Assembly: GCA_023055505.1 (NCBI GenBank)
Contig: JALIRH010000004.1
Coordinates: forward strand, 23,369,368 to 23,433,367
From: Callipepla californica brunnescens
Taxonomy: Eukaryota > Chordata > Aves > Galliformes > Odontophoridae
Length of the DNA stretch: 64,000 nt
Direction: 5' to 3'
Numbering within the stretch: position 1 is the first letter of the stretch; the number at the start of each line of letters is the position of its first letter. A program made the translations under genes and the position numbers. Under the pieces are notes generated by a model. That model was not told where the DNA came from, searched no databases, and worked only from the letters and a program-made list of their open reading frames with translations. Shown piece by piece: positions 47,586-60,762 of this stretch.

Positions 47586-50129
47586 TGCCTGGGCTGAGTA
47601 TCAGCAGTGCCATTTGTATACACAGCAGAGTCCTGGAAAGGAACAGAATATGCACACTAAGAATTAGTAGAGATTATCTGACAAGAAGGCAGCACAATAG
47701 TGAGAGAGTCATTAAAAGGTTGGAAATTTCTGTTCTGATATTTAAGAAAACAAAGAGGACAAAAACAGAGTTTTAAAGAGTTTTTTGCTTACAACAGCAG
47801 GCTGATGCTAAGGCTTTGCTACTGTCATGAAAGAAACAGAAGATACATAAAAATGACAGGTTAGGCAAGGCTACATAGGTGTACATATTCCCAGGTAGCT
47901 GAAAAGACACATAAAAGAAAACAAAGAATGTTCAGACAACTCAACTGAAAAGCTACCAAGACACTATTATAGAGCTGAGCAAAATCTAGTATGAAGACAA
48001 TGTACTGCAAGCACAGATACAAGCTCAGAAGCTCTGTACCTTCAGACTTTATGCCATAGCTCACTGTACAGATAATTTTATTTTCTTCAGTCTCAACCCA
48101 GATTAGGAAGCTTCATCCAATACCATACCTCCGCCTTACCAAAACGCAAGCATTTAGACCAATCTCTGTTCTTAGAAGTTAACAAGGATTCAAATTATTT
48201 AAGGGCAGAGCCTCTTTTCCAAACCCTAAATCAGACTGAAAAATACATACTTCTGCCTGCACACATGGATGTGTCCACACGCACTCAAAACACACAACAG
48301 AACAGAGCAAGTGCAGGCCCATGGGTTCTAACAAAACAACCAGAAACACTCCTCTCCCATCTGGGATCACTTTGGGAGACCAAAGAAAATAGATTCGGTG
48401 TATTTTGAGAAGCAAGGACTTTCATGTACGAGAGGCCATGCAATTTGAATTGACTTCATCTACTGAAGAAAGCAGAGTAGCCCAGTAAAGGCTGCACCCA
48501 CAGAGGCCTATTTAGTTTTGCAAATACCTTCTCTACATTATTAACTTAGTTTACCGAAAAAAAGTTTAATTTCGATAGAGTAAGTAAATTAAAAACAAAA
48601 AATGTGTGCGCAAAGAGAACACAGATGAATCTCTTCCATTTCTATTTTAAGAAATAAATAAAATTGAGATCTCCACAACAGTATTAACTTGCTGCCCCAA
48701 CACCAGACTGAGGAAGAAACTAAAAGGAGCAGGCTCAGAGCCTATGAGTTGCAAGCAAGATCAGCTTAATCACCAGACAAAACATCACAGATGTAGCTGA
48801 GTGTGGGATGATGGGAAAAAAAAAGTCACAATACAAATCACTATTTTTTCTGCCACAAAAATAATCCTTTATACAACAGTATTAATTTACTGTAAGGATT
48901 CCCCTTCTCTCAGTAGACTTTTAAAACTATAGGATAGGAAATAAGCAGGAAAGTGTCTTTCTTTCAATAAGGATTTCTGAAAAAGAGTACTCTGAAAACC
49001 CCTGTTCCTTTTATGGATGTATTTGGTCGAATGGTGTGAAGCACTTGCTAGCACAAGTATGTACTTACTTGAAAAAAACAAAAATCAGAAGAAAAGTATT
49101 TCATCGTTACAACTACGCATAGAACAATTGCCTCCACCTCTCCTCATCTGTTCTTTCAGGAATAAAGAATCTATTCAACTTTTTTGCCAAGCAAGTGGCT
49201 CTTCAGATCAAATTTCACTTGGAAGTTGAGATCATGGAAGCAGTGAATCAGTTCCAACCAACAAGGTAGTTTGGAACATCAGAATTCATTCCTTTAATTT
49301 GATTCAAAACACCTTTTCTAAAGACATAACCCCTATATGCTACTTAACAGTATATACTACAACAATTTACTAAAACTTCCTAGATACTGACACTTAAAGA
49401 GGCTAAGACCACTGCTTAAATCCAAAATAAAGAACCCATATTCAAAAATAAATAAATAAATAAAAAGTCAAAGCTTTTAAATTATGCCAACAGTACTACT
49501 ATACTGGGTCTGGCTGGGACCAGACAAACTCTGGATGAAGTCTCATACAGATAATGGTTAAAATAATGAAAAAAAAATGTAAAATGAGCAAACAAACAAA
49601 CAAAAAAAAAACACTTCAGAAGATTTCACATGGTAGGCAACAGAAGATATTACTGTCAGTCCAGAAGTACACCTTTGACAATTCACAAAGAACAGAACTT
49701 ACACAAGAACAGAAATAAAAGTATTTAAAAGTATTTTCAATATAAAAATACAGATGAGGGCTGAAAAGACACTTCCAGTATTTAACCAGCACCATTTAAA
49801 CTGAATGCAGACAAAAAGTGAGACATGGAAGAAGAGAGCAAAAGAATCTACTGGCCCCACTTCTTCATCTTCTATTGCTTTTAAAGGAAGAGCTAAATGT
49901 ATTACTTAAATGTTTTTTTTTTTTTTCTTTTTCTCTTGCCAGTATTAAGAATGCAGTGTGCTCAAGCGTTTTGCTTAAAGTGAAGAGTGGCAGGGAGGGA
50001 GAAGTCCTGTTGAAAGTCCTGCAAATACTTTTAAAAACCATAATAAAACACCAAAACCTCACCTATGTATATATCCACACCAGTAATTCCGTAATGCAAG
50101 TTAATAAAGAAATTAAAATAATAGATTCT
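47586..50129. other. No gene recognised
   Basis: AT-rich sequence with an (AAAT)n run at 49,446-49,466. A possible minus-strand exon lies at 48,129-48,165. The plus-strand 148-codon open frame at 49,818-50,264 is the longest in the window. Its last 40 codons lie in the next CR1 and the rest is not recognised, so I do not regard it as a gene. Confidence 0.55.
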
Positions 50130-50570
50130 ATAGATCTGGAGGAATGTCTCCAGGCCTGGGGATCCCAGAACAAGAAAGACATGTTGCTGTTGAACCACAA
50201 AGATGATCAGAGGACTGGAGCATCTTTCCTATACAGAAAGGTTGAGGAAGCTGGGCTTGTTTAGCTTGTGAAAAAGAAGGCTCTGGGGAGACTCCATTGA
50301 GGCCTTCCAGTACTTTAAGGGAGCTTACAAACAGGAGGGAGACTGACTTTTTACCTAATCTGATTGGCAGAAAGGTTTAAAACTAAGAGGGAAGATTTAG
50401 ATTAGGTATTAGGAAGAAATTCTTTACTCAGAGAGCAGTGGAGCACTGGCACAGGCTGCCCCGTCCCTGGAGACGTTGGTGGCAACCCTGTCACAGCATG
50501 GGGGTTGAAATTGGATGGTCTAAAGGTCCCTTTCAACCCAAGCCATTCTACAATTCTATGATTGTTGTTC
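50130..50570 (+). mobile_element. CR1 LINE 3' fragment with terminal octamer repeats
   Basis: Begins in the ORF2 C-terminal region ('aggaagctgggcttgtttag', equivalent to the LGLFSLEK end). It continues through 'attaggaagaaattctttac' and 'gcactggcacaggctgcccc'. It ends in 'cattctacaattctatgatt', the 8-bp-type terminal repeat that marks a complete CR1 3' end. Moderately diverged. Confidence 0.93.
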
Positions 50571-53500
50571 TCCTGAAAGAACACATTAGTGCAGTAGAAA
50601 TTGATCCACAGATCAATCAGGTATCAACAGAAGTAGCACAATCACTTGAAAAACAGGATGCTAATCATTTAATATACAAGGAAAAGCAGCATGCCTAAAA
50701 CTAACAGCGAACGTTCTGTGAGCACGGCTAGATACATGGAAGACAATTTTTGGGCCACTGTACATAGCCTCAGGCCACTGATTCTGAAATTGCAATCAGT
50801 AGACAATGAGTGGTGCACAAGGCTTTGTGATCAGCCTTCTTAACAGTGAAACTCCTGATTTTTTCAACTTCAATTTGAAAAAAGTAAGTCACAGCAATAA
50901 CACAAGTTTTGAAGGTTTTGAGCAGTTCACTCCCTAAGCACATGGGGTACTAGTGCCTTTATCAAAGGTCAATTTTTCTCTTGAATTATTACCAAAAGAA
51001 ACAACCCCACCTTATTTCTCTTGCTTGCAACTTGTTCCCATTACCACCACGTGCACATGCATTTATCCACAGTAAGCTAAGAGAAATTGACTAAAAACTA
51101 GCATGGAAAATCATTTTCAAGTGGACTGTTTCACAGCTTTGTTCACCATATATAAGAACAATTTTGCAAGTATAAGAGGGAGTTCACATACAGCATTACA
51201 TCTCTAGGTGGAATTAATTTCACTACCACAAAAACAGAGCGTCAGACAACTTTCTTATACAGAACTCCCAAAAGATCCAATACTTGACAACTTTGCATGA
51301 AGCTTGGTGATGGATATTCAAAGAGTCTCTTTAAAATTGGGATTACAAGCTTTGGTATAAACCATTTTCTAATGGTGCCTTCCTTAACGTGTTACATTAA
51401 ACTTCTGAAGTATCCCATTCACTACAAGATGCTTCTGGAGGCATAATTATTAAGCATACAAATCTCTCTCCTGTGTAGCTAATCTGTGTACTGATAACAG
51501 TCTTTACACCTCATCTGCAAAACCCCAATCTCTACATTCTTTGCTAGAAGCTATACTTTATATGATAACATCACACATTTATATAGCATTGTCATCAACA
51601 GCCTCCTCTATACTCTCTTTTTTCTCCCATTTCCCATAAAATTCCATTTTATAATTCACCTTTAAATTGTTCTTCTAGAAGGAGTTGCTTTCAGCACTAG
51701 CACTGCTTTTTCTTTGACAAGAGAATTTCTACATTTTCTGCTGTTTTAAAGCACAGTTCCTCTTGATCTCCACTATGAACATATTTTAATACTGAAAATG
51801 CTACTTATGTTGCAACTTGAAAAATACAGTTTAGCTAGCTAGCTTCATCTCCAAGCGCTACATTTGGATGCCAAAAACACAGTCTACACATAATTAGTAG
51901 CCACGGAAACCGTGGACATATACACAATATTGGATATGCACGGACCAGGAGGCTTCTCACTTTAAGAGAAATAAGGCCTGAAGTAAATGCACAGGGTCTC
52001 CTGATGATAATCACATAACTTCACCCCAATCCTTCCCCTTCTGAAGGAAACATCAAGAATCCCCAAGCTTGACTTATCCAACTAGCTGTGACTGGTTGTT
52101 GCAGTTACTCCATCGCAAGAGTTCATTCAGGAGCATGACAATGAAAGGAATGACTGTTCTGGTCAGCAAGAAGGTACACACGACAAAAGTGAAGTTGGAA
52201 AATTATCCTGCATGCAGACATTTCCAATAGTTGGTGCACGTACAGGCATCCAAGAAAAGAGAAGTTGCGCATCTACAGCCATCGTACAGCCATCATATTA
52301 ACCTCCTTTAAATTATCATGCAAGCTGATTTGTATGATAAAGATATTCCGAGAAAAACTATTTTGAGCATAAATAAGATGACATTAAATAGTGTCAAAGA
52401 AGGCTGCTTAGCAGGAGGCAAATGAAAACTAGTAGAAATGGGTAATTTGGCATATATCTTTTTTTTTTTTTCAATAAAGGGTACGCATATATAAATAATG
52501 TGAAAAAAGTTTCAAATGAGTTCTCTTTATCAGGTGTGCTGTAGCCAGTATAACTTGCAACAACAAAAAAAAAAGTTTTGACTATTAAAATTTAGCATGT
52601 TAATTAAAAAAGCAGTCTTTCAACTTCTCTTAAGATATATACTATAGTATTTCCCTTTTCCCAAGTTTAGCACTGAAGCAGCCTAATGTTCAGATTACCC
52701 TAACGTCCTGAGGTTAGTAAATGTTTAGCTCTTCATTTTCATATTCACCTTGCTATTACACAGATAAAACAAAATTTATGTACAAAGTGGGAAAATATCT
52801 TGAGTTATCATCTGCTGAAAATAGTTACCTGTAATGGACAAATCCTGCCCTGCCTGCTACTCAGTGAAGGCAGTCTCTGTTTGTCAGTGAGGACAAGCTG
52901 ACAAATATCACTGGGAGAGTACCTGGTCTGACAAAGCATCACTTGCAAAAAAGGAGGAAACACTTAGAAAAATGAGTGTCTAATCCCTCCTCTGCAAAAA
53001 GAGCAGCTTTCTGCGGGCTTAGCCAGTTCGCCTGGCTTTGTACAAAGTGAGAACCAGCAGGACAGAACCAGCGTGCAACAGAGACAAGGCCACATAACTG
53101 TAAAGCAGGGCAGCAAGAAGCAGCAGCACACTTTCCCACAACAGCCAGCAGTCAGATTACAGCATGTATCTCTACAGAAGCAAATACATGAGTGGGGGAG
53201 TACAAAAGAAAGAACACACTCTGAAACGCTTGGCAGTCGAGGCAAACCTGGGCAGAGCCCTGTCAGGGTCAAAGGAGGTGAGCAGCTACTGACTCCTGCC
53301 AGCTACAGCAGGAGAAAAGTCTCTCTGAATAGCACAGCTTGAGATGTAGGGAATGCAGGAAGATAAAATCCCTGACAAAGTGTTGCACGTATTTTTCTGA
53401 CAGATAAATCAGCTAGGTACAGACAGGGCCTGTTCAAACTAAGCGTTAGTGTAAACATGTTTTTTCTGTCATTACTTCATTTATAGCTTTTATAAAAAAC

Positions 53501-54876
53501 TGCAGTCATGTCATTTATTTAGGACTTTTGAAATACTTTTACTTAATACTGCCAGTCCTCAATCACCACTTACAGGTTCACACTGCGGAGAAGAATGAAA
53601 GCACAGATGCTGAACTCCTTTTGGGCATAGCAAAAAAAGATGTACTCCAAGGGTGCACCTGGTGCACTGCAACCATTACTTATTTGAGCACATGTGAAGC
53701 AAGCCACCATGAACCACCATGTGGACGTGGAGTCCCAGTACTGAGTGTGCTGCTCTACAAATCTGTTTTTCATAGACTGCTCTAGTTTCTACGTGGACTT
53801 TGCTGAAATTGACTGAATCAAACCACAAAAGGTAAGTTACCTTGCTGAGTTACAGCCAAATGTCTTATGTACAAAGAGCATCAAACCAAAGAACTCAGAA
53901 AACTCTGTATTTATGGTTGCAGAATTGAAAGAGCATATAATTATCCAGACATGAAGAAATTCTGTATTTGCTGGTTGTTGTGTTTTTTGTTGTTGTTTTG
54001 TTTTAACTGAAATAGCTTCTATTTTTAACACTGACATTTAGGGTTTAAGTTGAAATTTATGCTACAAATGAATTATATTATACATTTTGCTATAGCATCA
54101 AATGGCTCTAGGCTGATGTTTTCAAAGTACCTTCAACACAGGATGCATTCAAGAGTTTTCTCTAATTGTTACATACTTTTCTAGATGCTAGTGAGATGTT
54201 ACCCATTTATTTTCAAGTGTTTTTTGTTTGCACATTGTTCTAATGCACAGCTGAATTTACTTTCTAGAGCCTAAAATATCAGTGGAATGTTTTTAGCAGG
54301 TGTTCATCCAGTGCAGAACAAAGGAGACTAGGGATAATCTGACTATTAAGACTTGCTAAAATTATTGAGGAGTATTTCTGGTCAGAAATACTGAAAATGA
54401 TTGCTATTTCATATCCAAAATCTTCCTTATGATTTGATGGGCCGTCACAGCATCTTTCACATAACAATAACCAAACATAAGACTAGCTCTCAAGGAATTA
54501 AGGGATTTTTCTAATATTAAGGACAATCCATGTGTCCCAGTTTAATGCCATACAGAAATTTGCCACAGATGCCTTTTTCAGAAAGATGTGCTGTTCATCA
54601 AAGCACTCAAAAAAAAGTATACTCAAACCCTCTTCTGACAAAACAATGGCAAAATGACAACAAGTATTTTCACTAATTCCTTTTCATCAACTACTAAGCC
54701 AAAGAGAAAAGTCAAGTACTGAAACCACTGTGCATAAACTAGAGCCATCTCCTTTGGTATAAAGAAATAGGAAGAGGCAGGTGAGCATCCTAGAAGCTTA
54801 ACGAACAAGAGATTTCTCAGTAGCTGCTTTTAATATGAACTTCAGTTTCCATTTTGATTTTTAATGCTTAAAATAG
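50571..54876. other. No gene recognised
   Basis: Contains a GC-richer patch at 52,840-53,345 with open frames on both strands (up to 102 codons), none recognised. Convincing-looking splice sites occur on both strands near 53,775-53,900, which cannot both be real. A perfect six-base inverted repeat (ccacgg-aaa-ccgtgg) lies at 51,901-51,915. No transposon was recognised. Confidence 0.5.

Positions 54877-54906
<30 letters not shown>
54877..54906. repeat. Poly-A tract, A30
   Basis: The longest homopolymer in the window. No gene-like body, AATAAA signal or target-site duplication could be recognised around it, so a retroposed origin is unproven. Confidence 0.9.
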
Positions 54907-54907
<1 letters not shown>

Positions 54908-57900
54908 CCTGTGTCTTACTCGGATTACAAAGTCCCACACACTGGAGGTGCCAGTAATCATTTTAACTCTTACCCCGCTGAAATTTCAGTGGCCTTTTCT
55001 TTACTGCTTCCCTCCTTACTGTGGAACAGAGCGTGTTCCTAAAAACAGATGTCTGAATAGCATTAGATTCTGTGTTACATTAAATAATTGAGCACATCTT
55101 ACTAACACGACTGTTCCCAATTCCTTGAAGTTGTGAGCCCTGTCTTCCTCCAAGTAATTATACCATATAGCACTATCCTGTAGTCACGTTTACTTGAAAA
55201 AGCTTTAGGATCTCTCATAAATTTCAACAGCCTCCTAAATCTTCTGATTCATTCTCCTTTTCTTTATTCTGATAAATAAATGCCAGACCAAATGTTTGCA
55301 TATCCAGAATAGTTTGGAATCCCTCACAATAGGAGGAAAGAAAATCTCCCTACCCAAGACTTCTCAGCCTGCTCAATCACATTGATCATCAAAAGCCCAC
55401 CATCATGTATATTTTACAGGTAACTGGACCTACTTTCACTTAGATTTACCTAGTAACCAGGGAGTTATACCTCACTCATCTATTACATCCATCTACCAAG
55501 GCAAAGGAACATCATCAGAATGACTGCACGAGGCTGAACTCTTTAAGGACAGCATGATAATGCTAGGAAAAAAAAATCCAGAGGTTACAGAAAAATTCTA
55601 ACCCAAATTTACATACCATTTGCTCTGGTACATTCTCTTAATTTTCTTAAAGTATAAAATCAGAGCTTAATAACAGTACAGAAGTTTTACCCAGACGGGG
55701 TTACAGACTAGCATCTGCGGCCACATTTTTCCAGCATCTCTGAACTCTTCTGAGTATAATCTATGGAAACACGTTGTCCCTGACTACCTTCTAAAGATGT
55801 TTCAAAACATTCCTCCTCCATATGTTTAATTTAAACCTCATTTTTCCAAGGAGGCCGATTTCAAGAACCCTTGACTTGCTGTAGGTTTATTTTAAGTGTT
55901 ACCTAGAGTATTTTGGCAGTTGAAAGAAGCTGAAAAAAAAGAATGTAAAATATATATGTGCATATATATAATTTTCATTTTTTCTGCTTTTCCTGGAAGC
56001 AACAGGTATTTTTGTTGCCAGATACGTACTCCTGCCACCTTCTTCTGATTATTCCTGGATATAAAGATTACAAGAGAGAGCGTATAGTTTACTTGTGGCT
56101 TCTCACTCACCTACCCTGCTATGTCACTTCACTACAGCATATGAAAAAGCCATGTCAGTGGGAATCTATCTAAACTCCTTAAATTTTTCTTCTTCCAACA
56201 ACATATAATGGCACCCACATTTTCCCAAGACCAGACTTGTGAATTAAAGGATGCTGGCCTGATACCAGCGCCTTCTCTTCTACAGGCTGCTCTGTCATCA
56301 AAAGCCAGTGAAAATTGTTTCAGGAAGGGATAAGAGGTAGCCAAAAAGAAGTGCAGTGGTCCTCCAAATCCATAAATATTGCCACGTTCAGGTATCACAA
56401 GGTCTTCCCAAGAATTGCTAGATGAAGGCTTCACTGCCGTATGACAGATCATCTCAGATCTTGATATCAACCCTTTTCTAAATGTTCTATCCCAGGGCAT
56501 GAACAGCATCTTGCTGAGGGAAAAAAGGAGCATTGCTGTTCTTTTTAACTGCAATCTCTGCCCACAGCATCATTTGCAGTGATCCTAGGAACCTTTCCCT
56601 TCTGAGTCAGACCTGCAGGATACTTGACAGCAGTTCATTCTAAACCCTACAGAATGCATATTGTCCTTCATCCATACAGCTTCTCATACAACGATTATAA
56701 ATAACAGCTCACGTCCTAGTAAATAAATTGCATCATTCAGGTAGGACGCAGAGCATTTCCAGGTCCTCAAAACCAGCACCACAAAGATACAGTCCTCAGC
56801 AACCACAGAGATACAATAATAGTCACCAAGAAAATCCCTCCCTCTATCAATAGAGAACACAGAGCTAATGGCCATTCAGCCATTATATTTCCTTGGTCAG
56901 CCATAACCACAGGCAATAATTACAAGGATTTTACTAAAGATACTGATAGCTCAGGCTGCCATAACACCTGAAGAATGGGGTGAGTCGCACAATTTCGAGG
57001 TTTCAACACAAATTTGTATCCCCTATGTTTCAAAGTCAAAGATAAAAAGTAATAATTAAACAAAAAATAAATTTAAATTTAAAAAATATACAAAAAGCAC
57101 TACTACCACCAAAAGCCAGACCACATACTTCAATTTCTGCTTCCCAGTTTTAAGTTTCAAAAGTCACATGTAATACAGAGGAAATCCAACAAAATAAATA
57201 CAAGAAAAAAAAAAAGACAAGTGAAAATATTCTACATAAAATTTAAATTCCCTTCAATATACAGTACAAAAAAGAAAACTAGGAATTTCATAACCACACA
57301 CTACGGACTCAAAAGCCCAAAATATGTTATCACTCAGTGCCTGTATACAGTGTTTCTTCAAACAAGTGCATAATAAATAATATGATTTAATAAGAAAATT
57401 AAAATATGTTTGACAAACATATTTCTATAGTGGTAGTCAAACACATGCAGTACTTGCTGCATTATTATATCCATCTACTAATATAATTTGTATGTTAAGT
57501 ACATAATGAAGTGTCATATTAAACACAAAACTTTTAACAATTACTAAGTAACAGACTTGCATATGGAACTAAATTAGCACTGGGTACGTTGTTTCAGATC
57601 TTGGCATACATCAAAAACACTTTACTGCTCAAAAATAGATTTTGTAATGCACAGCCTATTCACTAAACCAGTGAAGCCAGCCAGTGGAAGTTCTGCTATT
57701 TATCTTTTAGTACTAGAAACCAAAAATGCATTGCACTCCTTTCAAAAGGCCATTATTATTAATCATCCACTTTGCAATGATAGGACAGAGTCCTGATTTG
57801 CAAGATTTTGCAAAGTGTACACAGAACATTATTCATTAGGGCTTATGCTAATTTTTTCCATTTGATTAGCAAGTTAGGCAAAAAATAAGCTTAATTAAAT

Positions 57901-59897
57901 TAGTATTTAAGCAAAACAAGCAAAGAAAACACATCACATACACAGCTCTCACTTGCAGAATGAGATTTTCTAAGACATGTGCCTAACAAAGCCTATTTTT
58001 CCCAAGCACTTTTTATGCAATTACTTGCTCCCTATAAACTTCAACTTACTATTCTCAAATGTTTTGTGATTTAAACAAACAGAAGACTTATGAAAACTTT
58101 TTTATTACATGAAGACGTCCCACGTACAGAAGTCCTTCCTTATCATTTCCCATGTAATTACTACCCTTCTATTCTCCAAGAAAAGCTTTTTCAGGCATTC
58201 TGCTGGCTTTTCTATAAGGATTTTGCCACAAGCACGACCATACCAGCACAAGAGCATCTGAATAGAACCACTAAGGACCCACATACTAAATCTACATGCA
58301 TGAACAGAATGCCAATTTTTTGCTTTATTTAATCCACTCTTCAGGACCTTGTAAATTCTGAGCTACAATTTGTTCTAGTTTTCGTTTACCATATCCTCCA
58401 GTTGTACAATATCCATCTCACGAATGGAAGATAAGAAATACAATCTCTGCCCAAATGAAAAAAAAAAAAACCAACAAAATTACAACCCTGTCAAGAAAGC
58501 TGTTTCAAGTATCTGAACTAGAAAAAATAATTCTCCCATTTATTCAAAATACACTTTCATAGTTTGAATGAAAGCAAAGTGAAAATTTTAACTTTTGCTT
58601 CACAGTGGCACTTCACAACAAACATTTTTGCCTTTTTAAAGTATTATAAATTTCAAGACACATTTTCAGATTTAAGCACTGCTCTCTTTCTAAGTTCATC
58701 TGAGGCAACGTCAGGAAAGTTACCAGTGAAATCCTACTCTGCTATAAAAGAACCTTTAAACAAATACACCCTACTCTTACTTCAAAAAAGCAAACAAAAA
58801 GATACAGCTAAATCAAAATTAAGGGGCAAAATTTGGTATCCACATATCAAACATTCTAAAGCATATACTGACAATCATATATTGTATTATAACCCCATTA
58901 ACGAGAACGGGAAACCAACTAAAGGTTATGCCACGACAAAGTTAGCTCGCATTAGGTCCACTCTTGACAGCAATCAATAATTTTTAATGTACACATAGGA
59001 AGTTTCCCATCTTTACTGGAAAAGAAGACAAATGCAATGCAAGGAAAGAAGATGTTATGAGTAAACTGTACAGTCGTATAGGAACTACAGGCATGGAATA
59101 TGGGAGAAGATGGGAGTCTTTCAACTGTGTATTTGGAAAAATAAACTGCAAATCAAGAAACACTGATTACACGTGACTTCTCACTCCCACTCTTCAAGGA
59201 CACACACATCCCCAAATTAATGGTCATTACTTTCATACGAAGGTATTAATTAAAACATGAGTGTTTAACAGGGAAATAATCTCTTGCTTTACATATCTTT
59301 AACTTCAGTGTCTCCAGTTCCTTGAATTCAAAAGGAGACTATAATAGCAAGCAAATTAAATAGTGAGTAAAAGCCTCATATCACTGTTTCCATTCATCAA
59401 TTTTTTTTCAATGTTGTATATTTTAAAATTACAAAATTTTAAAAACATCCAGAACTTACTTCCTCTTTAAATGGGAAAGTCATATTCAACACTGAAATTA
59501 TAAAAAGGAAACTGGGCATTTTTATGCCTTACAATCAACAAACAGAGATGGTTTTCCTCATAATCATACAAAAAAAACAACAACAAAAAAAATCAGGAAG
59601 AAATGCTTTTAAGAAGACTTTCAGCTACAAATACAAGAGTTATTATGGTAATGTATTTACTACAGGTAAAGTTAACATTATGACAGCCTTACGCTCAGGA
59701 AAGAGGAAAACCAATGTTGGTTAGTCTTGAAACATTCTACTGCTATCGGTGAAGGAAATACAGCTTTTCTGTATTTCTTCAGCTCATTTGTTGAGATAAG
59801 CTTTGCAAAGAAAACTGAGGTTCCTCACAAAAGTACCGATCTGAATCTGTGTTTTGAAGATGAGTGCCCACCGAGATGCAGTTTTGACAGGAAGGCA
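54907..59897. other. No gene recognised; possible conserved AT-rich block
   Basis: Holds a 140-codon minus-strand open frame (56,132-56,554) entered through a strong acceptor-like tract, and a 138-codon plus-strand frame (58,564-58,980). Both are unrecognised and within chance length. A possible minus-strand terminal exon lies at 58,325-58,416 and a 32-base exon at 59,460-59,491. The 57,700-57,900 segment is rich in homeodomain-type TAAT words and could be a conserved non-coding element. Confidence 0.45.
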
Positions 59898-60045
59898 GAT
59901 TACAGGCAAATATATATATATATTATTTATAAATTATATATTTATATTATATTTATATATTTATTTATAATAATTTATCATAATTTATATGATTACAGGC
60001 AAATATATATATATTATATATGCTATATATATATATATATATAGC
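59898..60045. repeat. AT-rich block with a duplicated unit
   Basis: The sequence gattacaggcaaatatatat occurs at 59,898 and again at about 59,991. The two copies are separated by TTTATA-rich sequence and each is followed by a (TA)n run, the second ending at about 60,043. This suggests tandem duplication of a unit of about 93 bases, followed by microsatellite growth. Confidence 0.88.
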
Positions 60046-60435
60046 AACTTGTTTTTAGATAATTAAGGAGATCTGATAGTAAGTCCTAACAAACTTAATG
60101 CCAACCCATACCCTCCCACCTAGGCCTCTGGGAGAAAGTTTGACATATGAACATCCAAAATGTGAACAGCATCACCACTGATGATCTCACAACCTGCATG
60201 CTAATTATGTGGAGTATTAAAGGAAAGTCATGATAATTCACCTTATAACAGTGAAGACTGGAAAATTATTTTTTAGTTGGAAAACCAACAGTGTATGTTT
60301 CTAAAACAGTCTTTAACAGACACTAACACTCTATAATATATCGCTACCCATTTTTCTCAAAGATAAGTTTTATTTTTTTAATGTTTTTTGTTTGGTTATA
60401 GTTGGGGTCTTTTGCTGTTGTTTTATTTCTTTGGC

Positions 60436-60466
60436 TTTTTTTTTTTTTTTTTGGTTGGTTGGTTGT
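60436..60466. repeat. T17 tract followed by (GGTT)n
   Basis: Run of 17 T followed by three GGTT units and more T/G-rich sequence. Low complexity, T/G strand bias. Confidence 0.88.
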
Positions 60467-60762
60467 TTTTATTTTATTTTTTGGTACATCACTTAACTTC
60501 AGATGCACTCAACTTTGTTTGGAAGGGTTTCCCAGGCAGACAAGGCACTGACACTCCGAGAAGCGTATTTGCTACAAAGTAATAAATGCAGTCATCATGT
60601 GTATCTGCTGCGCTATTTCAATAAACTACACGTGCTCATACACTTGAAGATGCTAATGTAACCTTTCATGTTACAGTTTAAAGAGGCTAACCAAATCAAG
60701 GTCTAAATTTCTGCCGGCAACCTTTGCCTGCTTTGCTGTACAGGCTGATGGCTACAGCTGTC

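Noticed and set aside
49818..50264. 148-codon plus-strand open frame, longest in the window
   Set aside because: The last 40 codons lie in a CR1 copy and the rest is unrecognised. With the stop-codon density of this AT-rich sequence I estimate a few frames of this length by chance in 64 kb on six frames.
53775..53901. Plus-strand exon candidate (53,775-53,830) and adjacent minus-strand candidate (about 53,838-53,901), each with good splice sites and open frames
   Set aside because: Two opposed exons eight bases apart are implausible. They are a useful control showing that good-looking splice pairs arise by chance here.
54877..54906. Poly-A30 as the tail of a processed pseudogene
   Set aside because: No coding remnant, poly-A signal or target-site duplication was seen next to it. 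The same holds for the other A-tracts.
58564..58980. 138-codon plus-strand open frame
   Set aside because: No recognisable domain, no flanking gene signals, and length within chance.
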